Assembly: GCA_016872605.1 (NCBI GenBank)
Contig: VGZI01000044.1
Coordinates: 1-36,079 of the forward strand
Source of the DNA: Planctomycetota bacterium
Lineage (GTDB): Bacteria > Planctomycetota > Planctomycetia > Gemmatales > Gemmataceae
Direction: 5' to 3'
DNA length: 36,079 nucleotides
Below are positions 24,036 to 32,880 of the stretch, piece after piece. The position numbers and the translations under genes are program-made. The notes below the pieces were generated by a model. The model was not told the origin of the DNA and did not search any database. It saw only the letters and a program-made list of their open reading frames with translations. Numbering within the stretch: the stretch's first letter is position 1; each line of letters starts with the position of its first letter.

Positions 24036-25843
24036 GCTCCCTCTATTTTTATCACGATGCACGAGATATTGTCGCCGAATCCTTCCGGTTCGAGGATCGA
24101 CGGCAAGCGCTGCATGGCGTCGGCCGCCTCGACGAGGATCGACGCCAACTCAGCGGCGGAACGATCCTTGAACTGATGCACCAGGTCCGCGAGGCGTGCC
24201 GGCTCCAAGAAGAAGCCTTCTTCCACAAGGCCGTCGGAGCAAAGCACGACGACGTCGCCCGGAAGCAGCGGCCACCGCGAGACGCGCGGCGTGCAGCTTT
24301 CAGGCATGATCACCAACTGTCCGTCGTCGGTCTTGAGACACCCGCCGACGCATTCGCGCAAGGCCCGGGCCATGACGCCCAGGCCGCGCACTTCCTCCGG
24401 CGAAGCGCCGCGCGTGAGCAAATCGGACGCAAGATCGCCATCTACTGTGAGCTGTTCTACCAGGTGGTCCGTGATCATATAGGCCCGGCTATCGCCAAGA
24501 TTCGCCAGGCTCAACTCGCGGCCCTGAAGCCAGCTGATCGTGAGCGTCGTGCCCATGAGGTCCCTGCCGGCCAAAAGGTCTGCCTGACAATCGTGAGCGA
24601 TGGCCCATTCGAGCAGTCCTTGCGAGCCACGCCGCGCCGCGGCGCCGACGACGTCGCCGAACGCGTCATGGCTGCACCCATCGGCCAGGGCGTTCTCCAT
24701 GCATATCGAGGTCATGGTGCTGGCCAGGCCACCGGATCCGATATCGCACGTCGAAACGCCGTCCGCGACGAGCGCAAACGCCGATTGCCCGTCGTCCTTG
24801 ACGAGAATCGTATCCTCGTTGCTGCGTTGAAAGGCTGCTTTCGCACGACCGGTGCGCGTCTGGCCGGCCAGGTCCCAGCGAATCGGCGCCGTGGACGACC
24901 GGCGGGCGTAGGCATTGATAATCGCTTCATCCAGGGCGTGCGCAAGGGCACGCGGCCCCGCTTGGCGATCGCGCGGGCGAATCGACAGGGCTCGAGCGAC
25001 AATCGGCACGACGCCCAGCGGCAAATTCGGAGCGTAGATGCGAAGGAAGGGCAACGCGTACCCGAAACTCTCCAGCCCATTGCCCGGCAGGCCGTCCGGC
25101 AGTTGGCGGGAAAGCCAGTAATAGACGAACATGCCCAGATGGAAAACGTCGGTGCGCGGGCCGATGTCGTCGACGCGGAACTGCACGATCTCCGGCGCCG
25201 CGTAGTGCGGGTGGACGCGCACGCGATCCGGCATCGATTGAAACGGAAACAAGTCAACGTCGAGATTGGCAATACGCAGGAGTCGCCAATCCGCGGACGC
25301 CGACTCGTCATTGTCGGCGCCGAGCGTCCCGACGTCTTCGATCATGTTCGGGTCAAAATTCAGCCAAACCAACGAGTTCTGATGGAGCGATTCCAGCGCA
25401 TGGACCAGCGAATGCACGCATGCCGACAACTGCTTGAGCTCGTCGAGTGGATCATCCGAAGGAGACGAATGCCAGGGGACGCTAGGCTCCTTCGGCGTCT
25501 CAAAGATGAGCCAACGACCGCAGCTATCCTCGAGGATCTCACCTGGCGGCAATGCCGCAATCCGCAACGCCAAACGGTTCTCCAACTTCTTGCTGCGGTC
25601 GCGCCAGTCGATGTCGGAGATCCAGTGTACCCGCCAGCCACGCTCGCCGGCTGTCAATCGCACGGAGGCTTCAGGAAACAGGAGAGCGTGGCGTTGCTCC
25701 AGCGTCAAGGGCACTGTTTCGCCGCAGACAGGCGCCGACTCCGGCGGCAAGCTTTGGCCTGCCGTCCCCAGGTCGGCATTGCAGTGATCGCAGAACTCAC
25801 GGTCCTGCGACTCTCTGCCGCACATGCTGCACATTACGCTCAT
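24029..25843 (-). CDS. zinc ribbon - pseudokinase - PP2C phosphatase fusion
   Basis: 604 residues. The N-terminal zinc ribbon is CSMC...CDHC (5-21). Residues about 60-315 have a kinase-like layout but lack catalysis: the HRDLKPxN loop is WLNFDPN (160-166), DFG is NLD (193-195), while YAAPEI (214-219) and TDVFHLGMFVYYWLS are kept. Residues about 325-600 form a PP2C phosphatase with metal ligands: RSNEDTIL (Glu343, Asp344), ALVADGVST (Asp361, Gly362), MGTTLT, NLGDSRAYMI, CSDGLVEEG and GDNISCIVI. So it is a phosphatase fused to a degenerate kinase that may sense or dock ligands. First gene of the minus-strand signalling cluster. Confidence 0.88.
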   Translation of the reverse strand: MSVMCSMCGRESQDREFCDHCNADLGTAGQSLPPESAPVCGETVPLTLEQRHALLFPEASVRLTAGERGWRVHWISDIDWRDRSKKLENRLALRIAALPPGEILEDSCGRWLIFETPKEPSVPWHSSPSDDPLDELKQLSACVHSLVHALESLHQNSLVWLNFDPNMIEDVGTLGADNDESASADWRLLRIANLDVDLFPFQSMPDRVRVHPHYAAPEIVQFRVDDIGPRTDVFHLGMFVYYWLSRQLPDGLPGNGLESFGYALPFLRIYAPNLPLGVVPIVARALSIRPRDRQAGPRALAHALDEAIINAYARRSSTAPIRWDLAGQTRTGRAKAAFQRSNEDTILVKDDGQSAFALVADGVSTCDIGSGGLASTMTSICMENALADGCSHDAFGDVVGAAARRGSQGLLEWAIAHDCQADLLAGRDLMGTTLTISWLQGRELSLANLGDSRAYMITDHLVEQLTVDGDLASDLLTRGASPEEVRGLGVMARALRECVGGCLKTDDGQLVIMPESCTPRVSRWPLLPGDVVVLCSDGLVEEGFFLEPARLADLVHQFKDRSAAELASILVEAADAMQRLPSILEPEGFGDNISCIVIKIEGAV

Positions 25844-25910
25844 CGGCGAGGGTCCACGCTTGCCTGTCGTGCTTCACAAGAGTCCGTTAGAAAATGGCGC
25901 CGGCAAGATC

Positions 25911-26010
25911 GGCTCCCCCCCCAACAAGGGGGGAGGGAGCAGGAAAGGCACTTTCATTCCAAGAGTCGATTGCGACTTCGCGGTGCCATGCGGGCGCTAA
26001 TCGAAGACTC
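25911..26010. repeat. hairpins downstream of the DUF1080 gene
   Basis: Two elements lie in the 177-bp gap. One is a C8/G6 hairpin (CTCCCCCCCC...GGGGGGAG, about 25912-25936). The other is an imperfect GAGTCGATTGCG (25963-25974) against CGCTAATC...GACTC (ending 26010). Either could end the DUF1080 transcript (minus strand). Confidence 0.4.
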
Positions 26011-26020
26011 GATAATCGTC

Positions 26021-26680
26021 CTACTTCGTCGTCGGCGGCAGTTCCTTGACTTCGATCCGCTTGAGCGCGACAACGACTTCCGGGCCTCCTTTGGCGGGGC
26101 CGTGCTGCTGGATCGCGAAATGCCCGCGTGAGTAAGTCTTCTTCTCGTCGACGTAATCGACCACCTTCTTGCCGTCGAGAATGATCTGGATGCGATTGCC
26201 ATTGGCGATCACTTCCTGAACGAACCAGGTATCGGGCGGCACGAGCATTTCGGTGATCTTGACGAACCCGTACAGGCTGCCGGTCTTTTGTGGGTCGGGG
26301 AAGTTGCTGTTGATCTGAGCTTCGTAGCCCTTCGGATATCCAGGACCGAACTTGGTGCGGAAGTACTGACCGCTGTTCCCCTTTTCGCTGATCTTCGCTT
26401 CGATGCGGTAGTGGAAGTTCTCGTAGTCATCGCGTGGGCTGAACAGGTGGCTCGCTTCTTTGCCGCTCGAATAAAGCACGCCGTCCTTCACGTGCCAGTA
26501 CTTCTGATGCTTGGGATCGAATGTCTTCCAGCCTCCAAGATCCTTGCCGTTGAACAGCGACACCCATCCAGTGTCCGCCTTTTTTTCGTCCGGTTTCTTC
26601 GCGTCGGCATCGACCATCGGTGCCATGGTGAAGCTCGCCAAGATCGCAGCGGCGAGCGGCACAATCCACAATCGTCTCAT
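26021..26680 (-). CDS. secreted DUF1080 (3-keto-disaccharide hydrolase type) protein
   Basis: 219 residues from ATG at 26680 after a GGGGGAG ribosome-binding site; upstream in-frame codons are non-homologous. Signal peptide MRRLWIVPLAAAILASFTMAP. The concanavalin-like DUF1080 domain begins WVSLFNGKDLGGWKTFDPKH, with WHVKDGVLYSSG, DYENFHYRIEAKISEKGNSGQYFRTKFG, NRIQIILDGKKVVDYVDEKK and SRGHFAIQQHGP. Planctomycetes hold many copies, some shown to act on 3-keto-glycosides. It probably works in the periplasm on plant or algal sugars. Monocistronic by spacing. Confidence 0.92.
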   Translation of the reverse strand: MRRLWIVPLAAAILASFTMAPMVDADAKKPDEKKADTGWVSLFNGKDLGGWKTFDPKHQKYWHVKDGVLYSSGKEASHLFSPRDDYENFHYRIEAKISEKGNSGQYFRTKFGPGYPKGYEAQINSNFPDPQKTGSLYGFVKITEMLVPPDTWFVQEVIANGNRIQIILDGKKVVDYVDEKKTYSRGHFAIQQHGPAKGGPEVVVALKRIEVKELPPTTK

Positions 26681-26759
26681 GAGATCAGCTCCCCCAAGGA
26701 AGTGTTCGGGCGTGTGGGGAATAGTGTACCAGGCTCGACCGCCGATGCAATGGCCCTCG

Positions 26760-27404
26760 TCACGCACCGGCCGTGTCAACGCGCCCGTCGTTGAGGCGCA
26801 ACACCAGGCGGCCCAGCCGGCTGGCTTCGTGCTGGCTATGCGACACATGCAGCACCGTGACCTGAGCCTGGTTCGGCAAGTTCTTGAGCAACTCGATCAT
26901 CACCTCGCGCGTTTCTTCATCGAGCGAGCTGAGCGGCTCGTCCATCAGCAGAATCGGCGGACGATTGGCAAGCGCCCGCCCCAACGCGATGCGCTGCGTC
27001 TCGCCCCCCGACAGCCCAACTGCCTCCCGATCGAGAAGATGCCCGACGTGCAGCCAGTCGGCAAGCTCGCCGACGCGCCGATCGATGTCTCGGCTGGGGT
27101 TGCCTCGAATGCTTAGCGCAAAGCCCAGATTCTCGCGCACGGTCATCGTCGTGAACAAGGCGCCGTCCTGGGGCACATAGCCGATGTCACGCTCGGCCGG
27201 CGTCAGGTAGGTCACGTCGCGATCGTTCAACTGCACGCGACCCGACTCTACGGGACGCAGACCGGCGATTGCTTCGAGGATTGTCGTCTTGCCGCACCCC
27301 GTCTTGCCCATGAGCATGGCGTACGTTCCTTTCGGAACGTGGAACGTGACGTTTCTCAGCTCGAATTCGCCCTGGCGCAGACAGAGGTTCTCGACATCAA
27401 TCAT
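26760..27404 (-). CDS. ABC transporter ATP-binding protein (orphan)
   Basis: 214 residues from ATG at 27404 (MIDVENLCLRQGEFELRNV). All motor motifs are present: Walker A GKTGCGKT (33-40), Q-loop Gln79, signature LSGGE (131-135), Walker B ILLMDEP (151-157), D-loop SSLD, switch His189 in HVSH. The type is that of small-molecule importers (molybdate/sulfate/polyamine-like ATPases), but the C-terminal regulatory domain is absent and no permease or binding protein gene lies next to it in the window. Substrate undetermined. Confidence 0.9.
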   Translation of the reverse strand: MIDVENLCLRQGEFELRNVTFHVPKGTYAMLMGKTGCGKTTILEAIAGLRPVESGRVQLNDRDVTYLTPAERDIGYVPQDGALFTTMTVRENLGFALSIRGNPSRDIDRRVGELADWLHVGHLLDREAVGLSGGETQRIALGRALANRPPILLMDEPLSSLDEETREVMIELLKNLPNQAQVTVLHVSHSQHEASRLGRLVLRLNDGRVDTAGA

Positions 27405-27521
27405 GACAAAACACGCCCGGCGCATCACCACGATCGTTTCACGCTCGACCTGTGGAAACACGAACGAGTATTTTACGGCGCAGGCGTGCGAGGAATTCCG
27501 TTCGATGAATCGGCCACGATG

Positions 27522-27595
27522 CGTAGGGCGGGGTCCTGGCGCGCCCGGTCTGCCAGTGGAGTCGAATGCGGGCGGGCCAGGAAACCCGCGCTACG
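27522..27595. repeat. imperfect inverted repeat (CGTAGGGCGGG...CCCGCGCTACG)
   Basis: About 24-nt imperfect arms, CGTAGGGCGGGGTCCTGGCG at the left and the complement of CGTAGCGCGGGTTTCCTGGC at the right, in the 233-bp gap between the ABC ATPase and the esterase genes. Common intergenic palindrome type in planctomycetes. Confidence 0.55.
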
Positions 27596-27637
27596 GATTG
27601 ACGCACGCTATTCTTGTGAGCGGGTGCTGAGCATCGC

Positions 27638-29974
27638 CTATTTCGGCGCCGGCCAGTTCAGGTGGCGGTGCAGGAAGGCGAACGTCCCCTGGCCGTGAAT
27701 GACATGGCCACCGATGAAGAACTCGATCTCAGCGCGGTTGGCGATGCCGACCTGGGCGTAGAAGCGACGGACCTTGGCGTACTCGAAGGCGACGTGCTCA
27801 TCGAGGCCGACGCCGTCCGAATGGCCCCGCTCGACCATGAACGGCCTGGGCGCAATGAGCGCGGCCATCTCCGCGTAGTTGAAGGTGTTGCCCAGGTCAA
27901 ACTCGTACATCTCATATTCGCCGGTGAACATGTAGCTGCCGCCCCAATCGAGATTGATGTTCTTCCAAATCCACTCGTTGAAGTCGCCCGAACAGATCGA
28001 CAGGCAGTAACGCAACAAGATCGACGGAATGCGCATGGCCACTTTGCCGCCGTAGGACAGGCCATAGTAGGCGATGCGTTCGGGGTCGATGAAGTCGAGC
28101 GTGACCAGCCAATCGAGGATGCGCTCATGCTGGGCGACGATGAACGAGTAGAGCGACAGGCCGAGCGGGTTGGCCTTGCGAACCGCCTGGCGGAAGTGGT
28201 TCATGAAGATGTACGGATTCTGCGGCGCGAACACGACGAAGCCGCGCTCGGCCAGTTGCGTGCCAAAGGAGTTGTAGTACATGGTCTTCTTGTCCTTGTT
28301 GCAAACATCCGTCGGCCGGCCTTCGAGCCCATGCTGGCAGACGACGCACGGCCGTTTCTCGCCCGGTTTGATGTCGGTCGGCACGAGCAAGATCCCGTGA
28401 CAGATGACGTCCTCGTTCAGGTCGAGCACCACTTCATATGCCTTGTACTTCGCCGTCGTGTACAGAAGCCTGGTGCGCGGATTGAGCAGCGCCTTCGATT
28501 CGGGGAGCTTGCCGATGATGTTCTCGTGGAAGTGTTTTCGCAACGGCTCCTGCGAGAGCTTCAGCGCGTCGATCGACTTGGTGTCGAGCTTGGACCAGAC
28601 GTTGGCTTGGCGCTCGCGGACGGCCGGGCCGAGCAGGTTCTGCGTGTAATCGACTGCTTCATCGAATTGTCGCTTCTGTCGAGCGTCGGGATTGAAAGCC
28701 AGCCGTAATTCCTTTGGCTCGGTCGAGTTCTCGAGGCGAAGTTTCGACCGCTTCAGGCTATCGGCGTCGATCGGCGGGTCCATCAGGTCTGCGAACGGCT
28801 TCGCGTCGAGCGTGACGAGCGAGCGCCCGGCGAACGGAACCTTGTCAAGCATCGTCAACTTGCGAAAGCGTTCGAACTCAGCGGTCATTGCTTTCGGATC
28901 GGTGAAGTTGAGCATACCGGGAGCAGCCCCGCCTCGGCGTCCTTTCATCGGCGTCGGCGGACCGGCGATGGCCGGCTCCTTCGCGTATTCGACGTTGACC
29001 TTGCGCGCTCCGCTCGGCGCACCACAGAGCATCAACAGCTCTGCATCGCCGAACTCACGCAACAGGCCAAACACATTGCGATAGATCGGTTCCTTGTGCA
29101 GATCGTTGCGAATGTTGACGTATCCGCTAATGTTGGTGGCGGTGATGCGCGTGTCGATGGCGGCGCTGTAGAGCGCAATCAGGCCGCCCTCGCCGTAGCC
29201 CCACACCTCGACTCCCCTCGCCCCTCCGGGGGAAAGGGGCTGAGGGTGAGGGGGCGACGCCAGCCAATCGATGGCAGCCAGCACCTTTTGCACTTCGTAG
29301 CCGATGACGTGTCGTCCCATCTCGTAGGCCATGCGATAGACGAACTCACGGTGCGGCTGGTTGGTGAACACGTTGATGCGATCGCTGCCGGAGTATTGGG
29401 CCGACCGGTTGATGGGCGCCGGTACGATCACGCGATATCCGTCCTCCGCCAGAGTCCGAGCGAACTGCGCCTCCTTCGGCACGCCGGCCGCGACGCCGAC
29501 GAGTTGTTCCGGCGTCCAGTCAGCGTCCGGGATGGCGACCGCGTTTGCTCTCGGCTTCCCGGCCGGCTCAAGCAGCAGTCCTTCGCCGTTCATGCCAGGA
29601 AACACGGTCCAGCGAACGGCATACGCCTTGAACCGCTTCGTCTCCGCGACCAGCGATGCTTGCTCGACAGTCGCGATCTTCGTCATCGTGACCGGCAGGC
29701 GCTTGTCGACGACGCCGATCATTTTGCGCAATCGTTCGCGATTGGGCGCGACCGATTTGTTGAAGGCATCGACCGAACTGAAATCAGGCTTCCAAAGCTG
29801 GCTTCGGTTCTTCTCGGCCAAGATCGTCTGTTTGTCGAGATAGCGATGAATGCCATCGACCATCACCTTGGCTAAGTCCTCCTTGCCCTCCAGGAGCTTG
29901 GTGCCGGGCATCGATTGGCCGAGCGCGGTCAACGGGAGGGAAAGGACAGCAATAACTGCCATCAAGATGCGCAT
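27638..29974 (-). CDS. secreted tandem alpha/beta-hydrolase (acetyl-xylan-esterase-like)
   Basis: 778 residues from ATG at 29974, giving signal peptide MRILMAVIAVLSLPLTALGQ. Two hydrolase-fold halves are visible. The N-terminal half has oxyanion-like LLLEPAG and an elbow reading GYGEGG (259-264), so Glu262 occupies the nucleophile position and it is likely inactive as a serine esterase or noncanonical. The C-terminal half has HGILLVPTDIKPGEKRPCVVCQHG, elbow GLSYGG (Ser640) and a late GGHVIHG with candidate His; RPFMVERGHSDG provides an acid. Residues 242-254 (PHPQPLSPGGARG) are encoded by a palindromic repeat inserted in frame. A periplasmic esterase or peptidase on polysaccharide substrates is likely. 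Confidence 0.85.
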   Translation of the reverse strand: MRILMAVIAVLSLPLTALGQSMPGTKLLEGKEDLAKVMVDGIHRYLDKQTILAEKNRSQLWKPDFSSVDAFNKSVAPNRERLRKMIGVVDKRLPVTMTKIATVEQASLVAETKRFKAYAVRWTVFPGMNGEGLLLEPAGKPRANAVAIPDADWTPEQLVGVAAGVPKEAQFARTLAEDGYRVIVPAPINRSAQYSGSDRINVFTNQPHREFVYRMAYEMGRHVIGYEVQKVLAAIDWLASPPHPQPLSPGGARGVEVWGYGEGGLIALYSAAIDTRITATNISGYVNIRNDLHKEPIYRNVFGLLREFGDAELLMLCGAPSGARKVNVEYAKEPAIAGPPTPMKGRRGGAAPGMLNFTDPKAMTAEFERFRKLTMLDKVPFAGRSLVTLDAKPFADLMDPPIDADSLKRSKLRLENSTEPKELRLAFNPDARQKRQFDEAVDYTQNLLGPAVRERQANVWSKLDTKSIDALKLSQEPLRKHFHENIIGKLPESKALLNPRTRLLYTTAKYKAYEVVLDLNEDVICHGILLVPTDIKPGEKRPCVVCQHGLEGRPTDVCNKDKKTMYYNSFGTQLAERGFVVFAPQNPYIFMNHFRQAVRKANPLGLSLYSFIVAQHERILDWLVTLDFIDPERIAYYGLSYGGKVAMRIPSILLRYCLSICSGDFNEWIWKNINLDWGGSYMFTGEYEMYEFDLGNTFNYAEMAALIAPRPFMVERGHSDGVGLDEHVAFEYAKVRRFYAQVGIANRAEIEFFIGGHVIHGQGTFAFLHRHLNWPAPK
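29213..29252. repeat. palindromic repeat inside the esterase coding region
   Basis: CCCCTCGCCCCTCCGGGGG followed by AAAGGGGCTGAGGGTGAGGG. It belongs to the same family as the copies at 34969-35070, and is read in frame as PHPQPLSPGGARG. Confidence 0.7.
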
Positions 29975-30031
29975 GGTGAAATCCTCGGCACGGTGTGTGT
30001 GTGTTCTTGATGATATGCCAAACCGGCCGTA

Positions 30032-30075
30032 GGGTGCGTGAAACGCACCGCTGGAATGGTGCGTCTCACGCACCC
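30032..30075. repeat. 18-nt inverted repeat in the divergent gap before the HEAT/propeller gene
   Basis: GGGTGCGTGAAACGCACC (30032-30049) faces GGTGCGTCTCACGCACCC (30058-30075) with one mismatch and an 8-nt loop. It lies between the start codons of the divergent esterase and HEAT/propeller genes, so it would sit in one or both leaders. Confidence 0.6.
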
Positions 30076-30185
30076 CACATTCCGCCGGCTTTCTCGTGGA
30101 AAATTCGATTTTCGTTAGTTTTTTCAGGCGAAACAGTTTATTCTAATAGTGGATATTCTTCGCGAATTCTCCGGGGAGCGATGCT

Positions 30186-32537
30186 ATGTACCGCCTTCGC
30201 TGGATCGGCATTATTCTGAGCCTGCTGGTGGCCACGACCGCGCGGGCACAGACCCAGTTGGAAATGGATGAACAGACGCTTCGCTCCAGCCAAATCCCCG
30301 TCGACGGCAAAGGATTGCTCGAATTCTTCGAGAAGCAATCGCCCAAGGACGGCGACGCGAGTCGGCTCGAGACACTCATACGCAAGCTCGACAGTGACAT
30401 CTACACCACACGCGAGCCGGCCAAGCAGGAACTGATCTCGCGCGGCGCTCTGGCCCTGCCCTTTCTGCGCACCGGTTTGGCTAGCCCCAACATGTCGCTG
30501 GAGGGCAAGAAACGCGCGGCAATCTGTATCGAGAAGATCGAAGAAAAACGTCAAGGCGTTCCCGTGACGGCGGCGGCACGTGTCCTGGCCGTGCGGAAAG
30601 AACCCCGTGCGGCCGAGGTGCTCTTCAATTTCCTGCCGACCATCGGTCCCGACGGCGATGCCGAGGAAGAAGTGCTGGCCTGCCTGGGGCGGCTCACAAT
30701 CACGCCGGACAAAGTCGATCCGCTGCTCCTGAACGCACTCAAAGATCCGCTGGCGTTCCGTCGCATGGTGGCCGCGTACCTGATCGGCCGACGCGCCGGC
30801 CCGCAGCACCGCGAACAGCTGCGATCGCTGTTAAACGACCCCGATGCTCGCGTGGTGCAACGCGTCGGCGAAGGGCTGTTCGGCAAGCGGGCCCCGCAAG
30901 CGCTCCTCGAAGCCCAGACCGGCGACGAAAAGCTTCTGCGCGAAACCCTCAAGGTCGAGATCAAGGACGCCGCCCTGCTCGACTTCTTTCACAAGCGAAC
31001 GCTCAGCGCCGAGGATCAAAAACGCCTGCGCGGCCTGGTGCGCAACCTCGGCAGCACTTTCCATCTCACACGTGAAAAAGCGACGGCGAAAATCCTGAGC
31101 GACGGCGGCATCTCGGCCCTTGCGTTTCTGAAAGAAGCCGAGTTCGATTCCGATGTCGAGCGCTCCCGGCGGGCGACCGTACTACGCGAGAAGCTGCAGA
31201 TGGCCAACAACACAGCCGTGCCGATGGCAGCCGCCCGGTTCTTGGCGCGAGCGCTCCCCAAGAAGGACACCTCGCCGGCGGAGGTCATTCGCACACTCCT
31301 AGCCTATGTGCCGTTCGCGGAGGACGAGCAAGTCGAAGAAGAAATCTTGACCTGCATGACGCTCTTGAGCCTGCGTGAGCCTGCCATCGAACCGGAGCTT
31401 GTCAAAGCCCTGAGCGATCCGAGCCCGGCGCGCCGGGCCGCGGCGGCCTTCGTGCTCGGCAATGTCGGCGCCAAGGAAGAAATTGCCAGAGTCGCAGCGC
31501 TCATGGACGACATCAATCCGATCGTCCGCTTGCGCGCCGCCCAGGGCATGCTCGCCGCCCGCGACATGCGGTCGGTTCCCGCCTTCATCAAGCTCGTCGA
31601 GACCGTGCCTCCGACCTACGTTTCGCACGTTCAAGACACCCTCAATCGTCTCGGCGAGCAAAAGGGCCCCACGGATACCATCATCGCCACATCGTCCGAT
31701 TCGCGCCAGCAAGTCGCTAAAGCCTGGACCAAATGGCTCGCCGACAACAAAGACAAGATCGATCTCACCGATCTGGGCGATCGCGAATCTTTCCTCGGCC
31801 TGGTTACCATCTGCGAATACGACGGACAGTTCGGCAACATCCAGGGCCAGGTCTCCGAGCACTCGCGCGGCGGCCCCAAACGCTGGAACTTCACCGGCGT
31901 CATGGGCGCCATGGACGCTCATAGCCTGCCCAATGGCCGAGTTCTCGTCGCCGAGAACAACGCCAACAAGGTCACCGAGCGCGACACCAAGGGCGCCATC
32001 AAATGGGAGTACATCACCCCCAACAATCCCATCTGCTGTCAGCGCCTGCCCAACGGCAACACGTTTATCGCTTCGTACAACATGGTGATGGAGATCAAGC
32101 CCGATCGCACGCAGGTCTATCGCATCACCCCGGGCCCGCAGTTCTATATCTTCAGCGCTCACAAAGCACGCAACGGCCACATCGTCGCCATCACCGCCCA
32201 GGGCCTGATCATCGAAATGGAAGTCCCCTCCGGCAAGCAAATTCATACCGTGCAGACGCAAACGCTCGGCAACTGGTGCAGCGTCGAGCTTCTGCCCAAC
32301 GGCAACTACCTCGTCGCCAGCATGAACCCCGGCACCGTCCGCGAAATCGATCGCAAGGGCACCGAAGTTTGGAGCAAGCAAATCAACGGGGTCTTCCGCG
32401 CCACTCGCATGCCCAACGGCAACATCCTCGCCGCCAGCATGAACACCCGCCAGGTCGTCGAGATCGAGCGCCCGTCCGGCAACATCCGCTGGACCATCAA
32501 CACCACCGGCCGCCCCTGGGCCGTGCACTATCGCTGA
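30186..32537 (+). CDS. secreted HEAT-repeat and beta-propeller protein
   Basis: 783 residues, ATG after GGGGAG. Signal peptide MYRLRWIGIILSLLVATTARA. Residues about 45-520 are alpha-helical HEAT-like repeats. The segment LLEFFEKQSPKDGDASRLET (about 44) is echoed by LLDFFHKRTLSAEDQKRLRG (about 260), each followed by ISRGALALPFLR- or LSDGGISALAFLK-type repeats, so the helical half is an internal duplication. From about 580 the protein is a WD40/PQQ-like propeller with repeated blades of the type LPNGNxLVASxNxxxVxEID...GxxxW. There is no haem site (CxxCH). Likely periplasmic; partner unknown. Confidence 0.88.
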   Translation: MYRLRWIGIILSLLVATTARAQTQLEMDEQTLRSSQIPVDGKGLLEFFEKQSPKDGDASRLETLIRKLDSDIYTTREPAKQELISRGALALPFLRTGLASPNMSLEGKKRAAICIEKIEEKRQGVPVTAAARVLAVRKEPRAAEVLFNFLPTIGPDGDAEEEVLACLGRLTITPDKVDPLLLNALKDPLAFRRMVAAYLIGRRAGPQHREQLRSLLNDPDARVVQRVGEGLFGKRAPQALLEAQTGDEKLLRETLKVEIKDAALLDFFHKRTLSAEDQKRLRGLVRNLGSTFHLTREKATAKILSDGGISALAFLKEAEFDSDVERSRRATVLREKLQMANNTAVPMAAARFLARALPKKDTSPAEVIRTLLAYVPFAEDEQVEEEILTCMTLLSLREPAIEPELVKALSDPSPARRAAAAFVLGNVGAKEEIARVAALMDDINPIVRLRAAQGMLAARDMRSVPAFIKLVETVPPTYVSHVQDTLNRLGEQKGPTDTIIATSSDSRQQVAKAWTKWLADNKDKIDLTDLGDRESFLGLVTICEYDGQFGNIQGQVSEHSRGGPKRWNFTGVMGAMDAHSLPNGRVLVAENNANKVTERDTKGAIKWEYITPNNPICCQRLPNGNTFIASYNMVMEIKPDRTQVYRITPGPQFYIFSAHKARNGHIVAITAQGLIIEMEVPSGKQIHTVQTQTLGNWCSVELLPNGNYLVASMNPGTVREIDRKGTEVWSKQINGVFRATRMPNGNILAASMNTRQVVEIERPSGNIRWTINTTGRPWAVHYR

Positions 32538-32880
32538 TCGCACCTGAGCAAAACCAAGAAAACTCCACGGGGGCACAGCGCGGCCGAGCCGCAAAGAACT
32601 ATCCACGAAGGGCCACCGAGAGCACCAAGAATTGGGTGGCGAAATTCGGCACGGTTACCTCCATTGCTTGAAAAACCTTGCGACATGAAACCCAAATTCG
32701 AGCCTCGCCCTCTCGTGCCGTTTGCAAACCATGTCCTGCACCCCGCGTGAGTGACCCTGCTCACAACGACGTGCTGGACATTTCGGTCGACACCGCGCGG
32801 TGAACGAAGTAGGATGACCCCGGCAAGCCGAGTCGCTTATCTCCCGACAACCTGCGGCTCGCCCGTAGGTTCACTCCGCA
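32538..32880. other. intergenic region with dispersed-repeat fragment
   Basis: About 340 bp without a supported gene. A 44-nt stretch at 32700-32743 matches 21505-21548 with two mismatches (start GAGCCTCGCCCTC), so half of the composite palindrome has been copied or left here. Degenerate CCACCGAGAGCACC motifs of the CACAGAG repeat type lie at about 32610. Confidence 0.5.

Noticed and set aside
23894..26131. 745-codon plus-strand ORF
   Set aside because: Antisense to the PP2C gene and parts of its neighbours; its residues are Arg/Ala-rich with no motif, and it crosses repeat gaps.
31299..32606. 435-codon minus-strand ORF
   Set aside because: Shadow of the propeller gene; the Val/Asp/Gly-rich repeats mirror the blades on the other strand.
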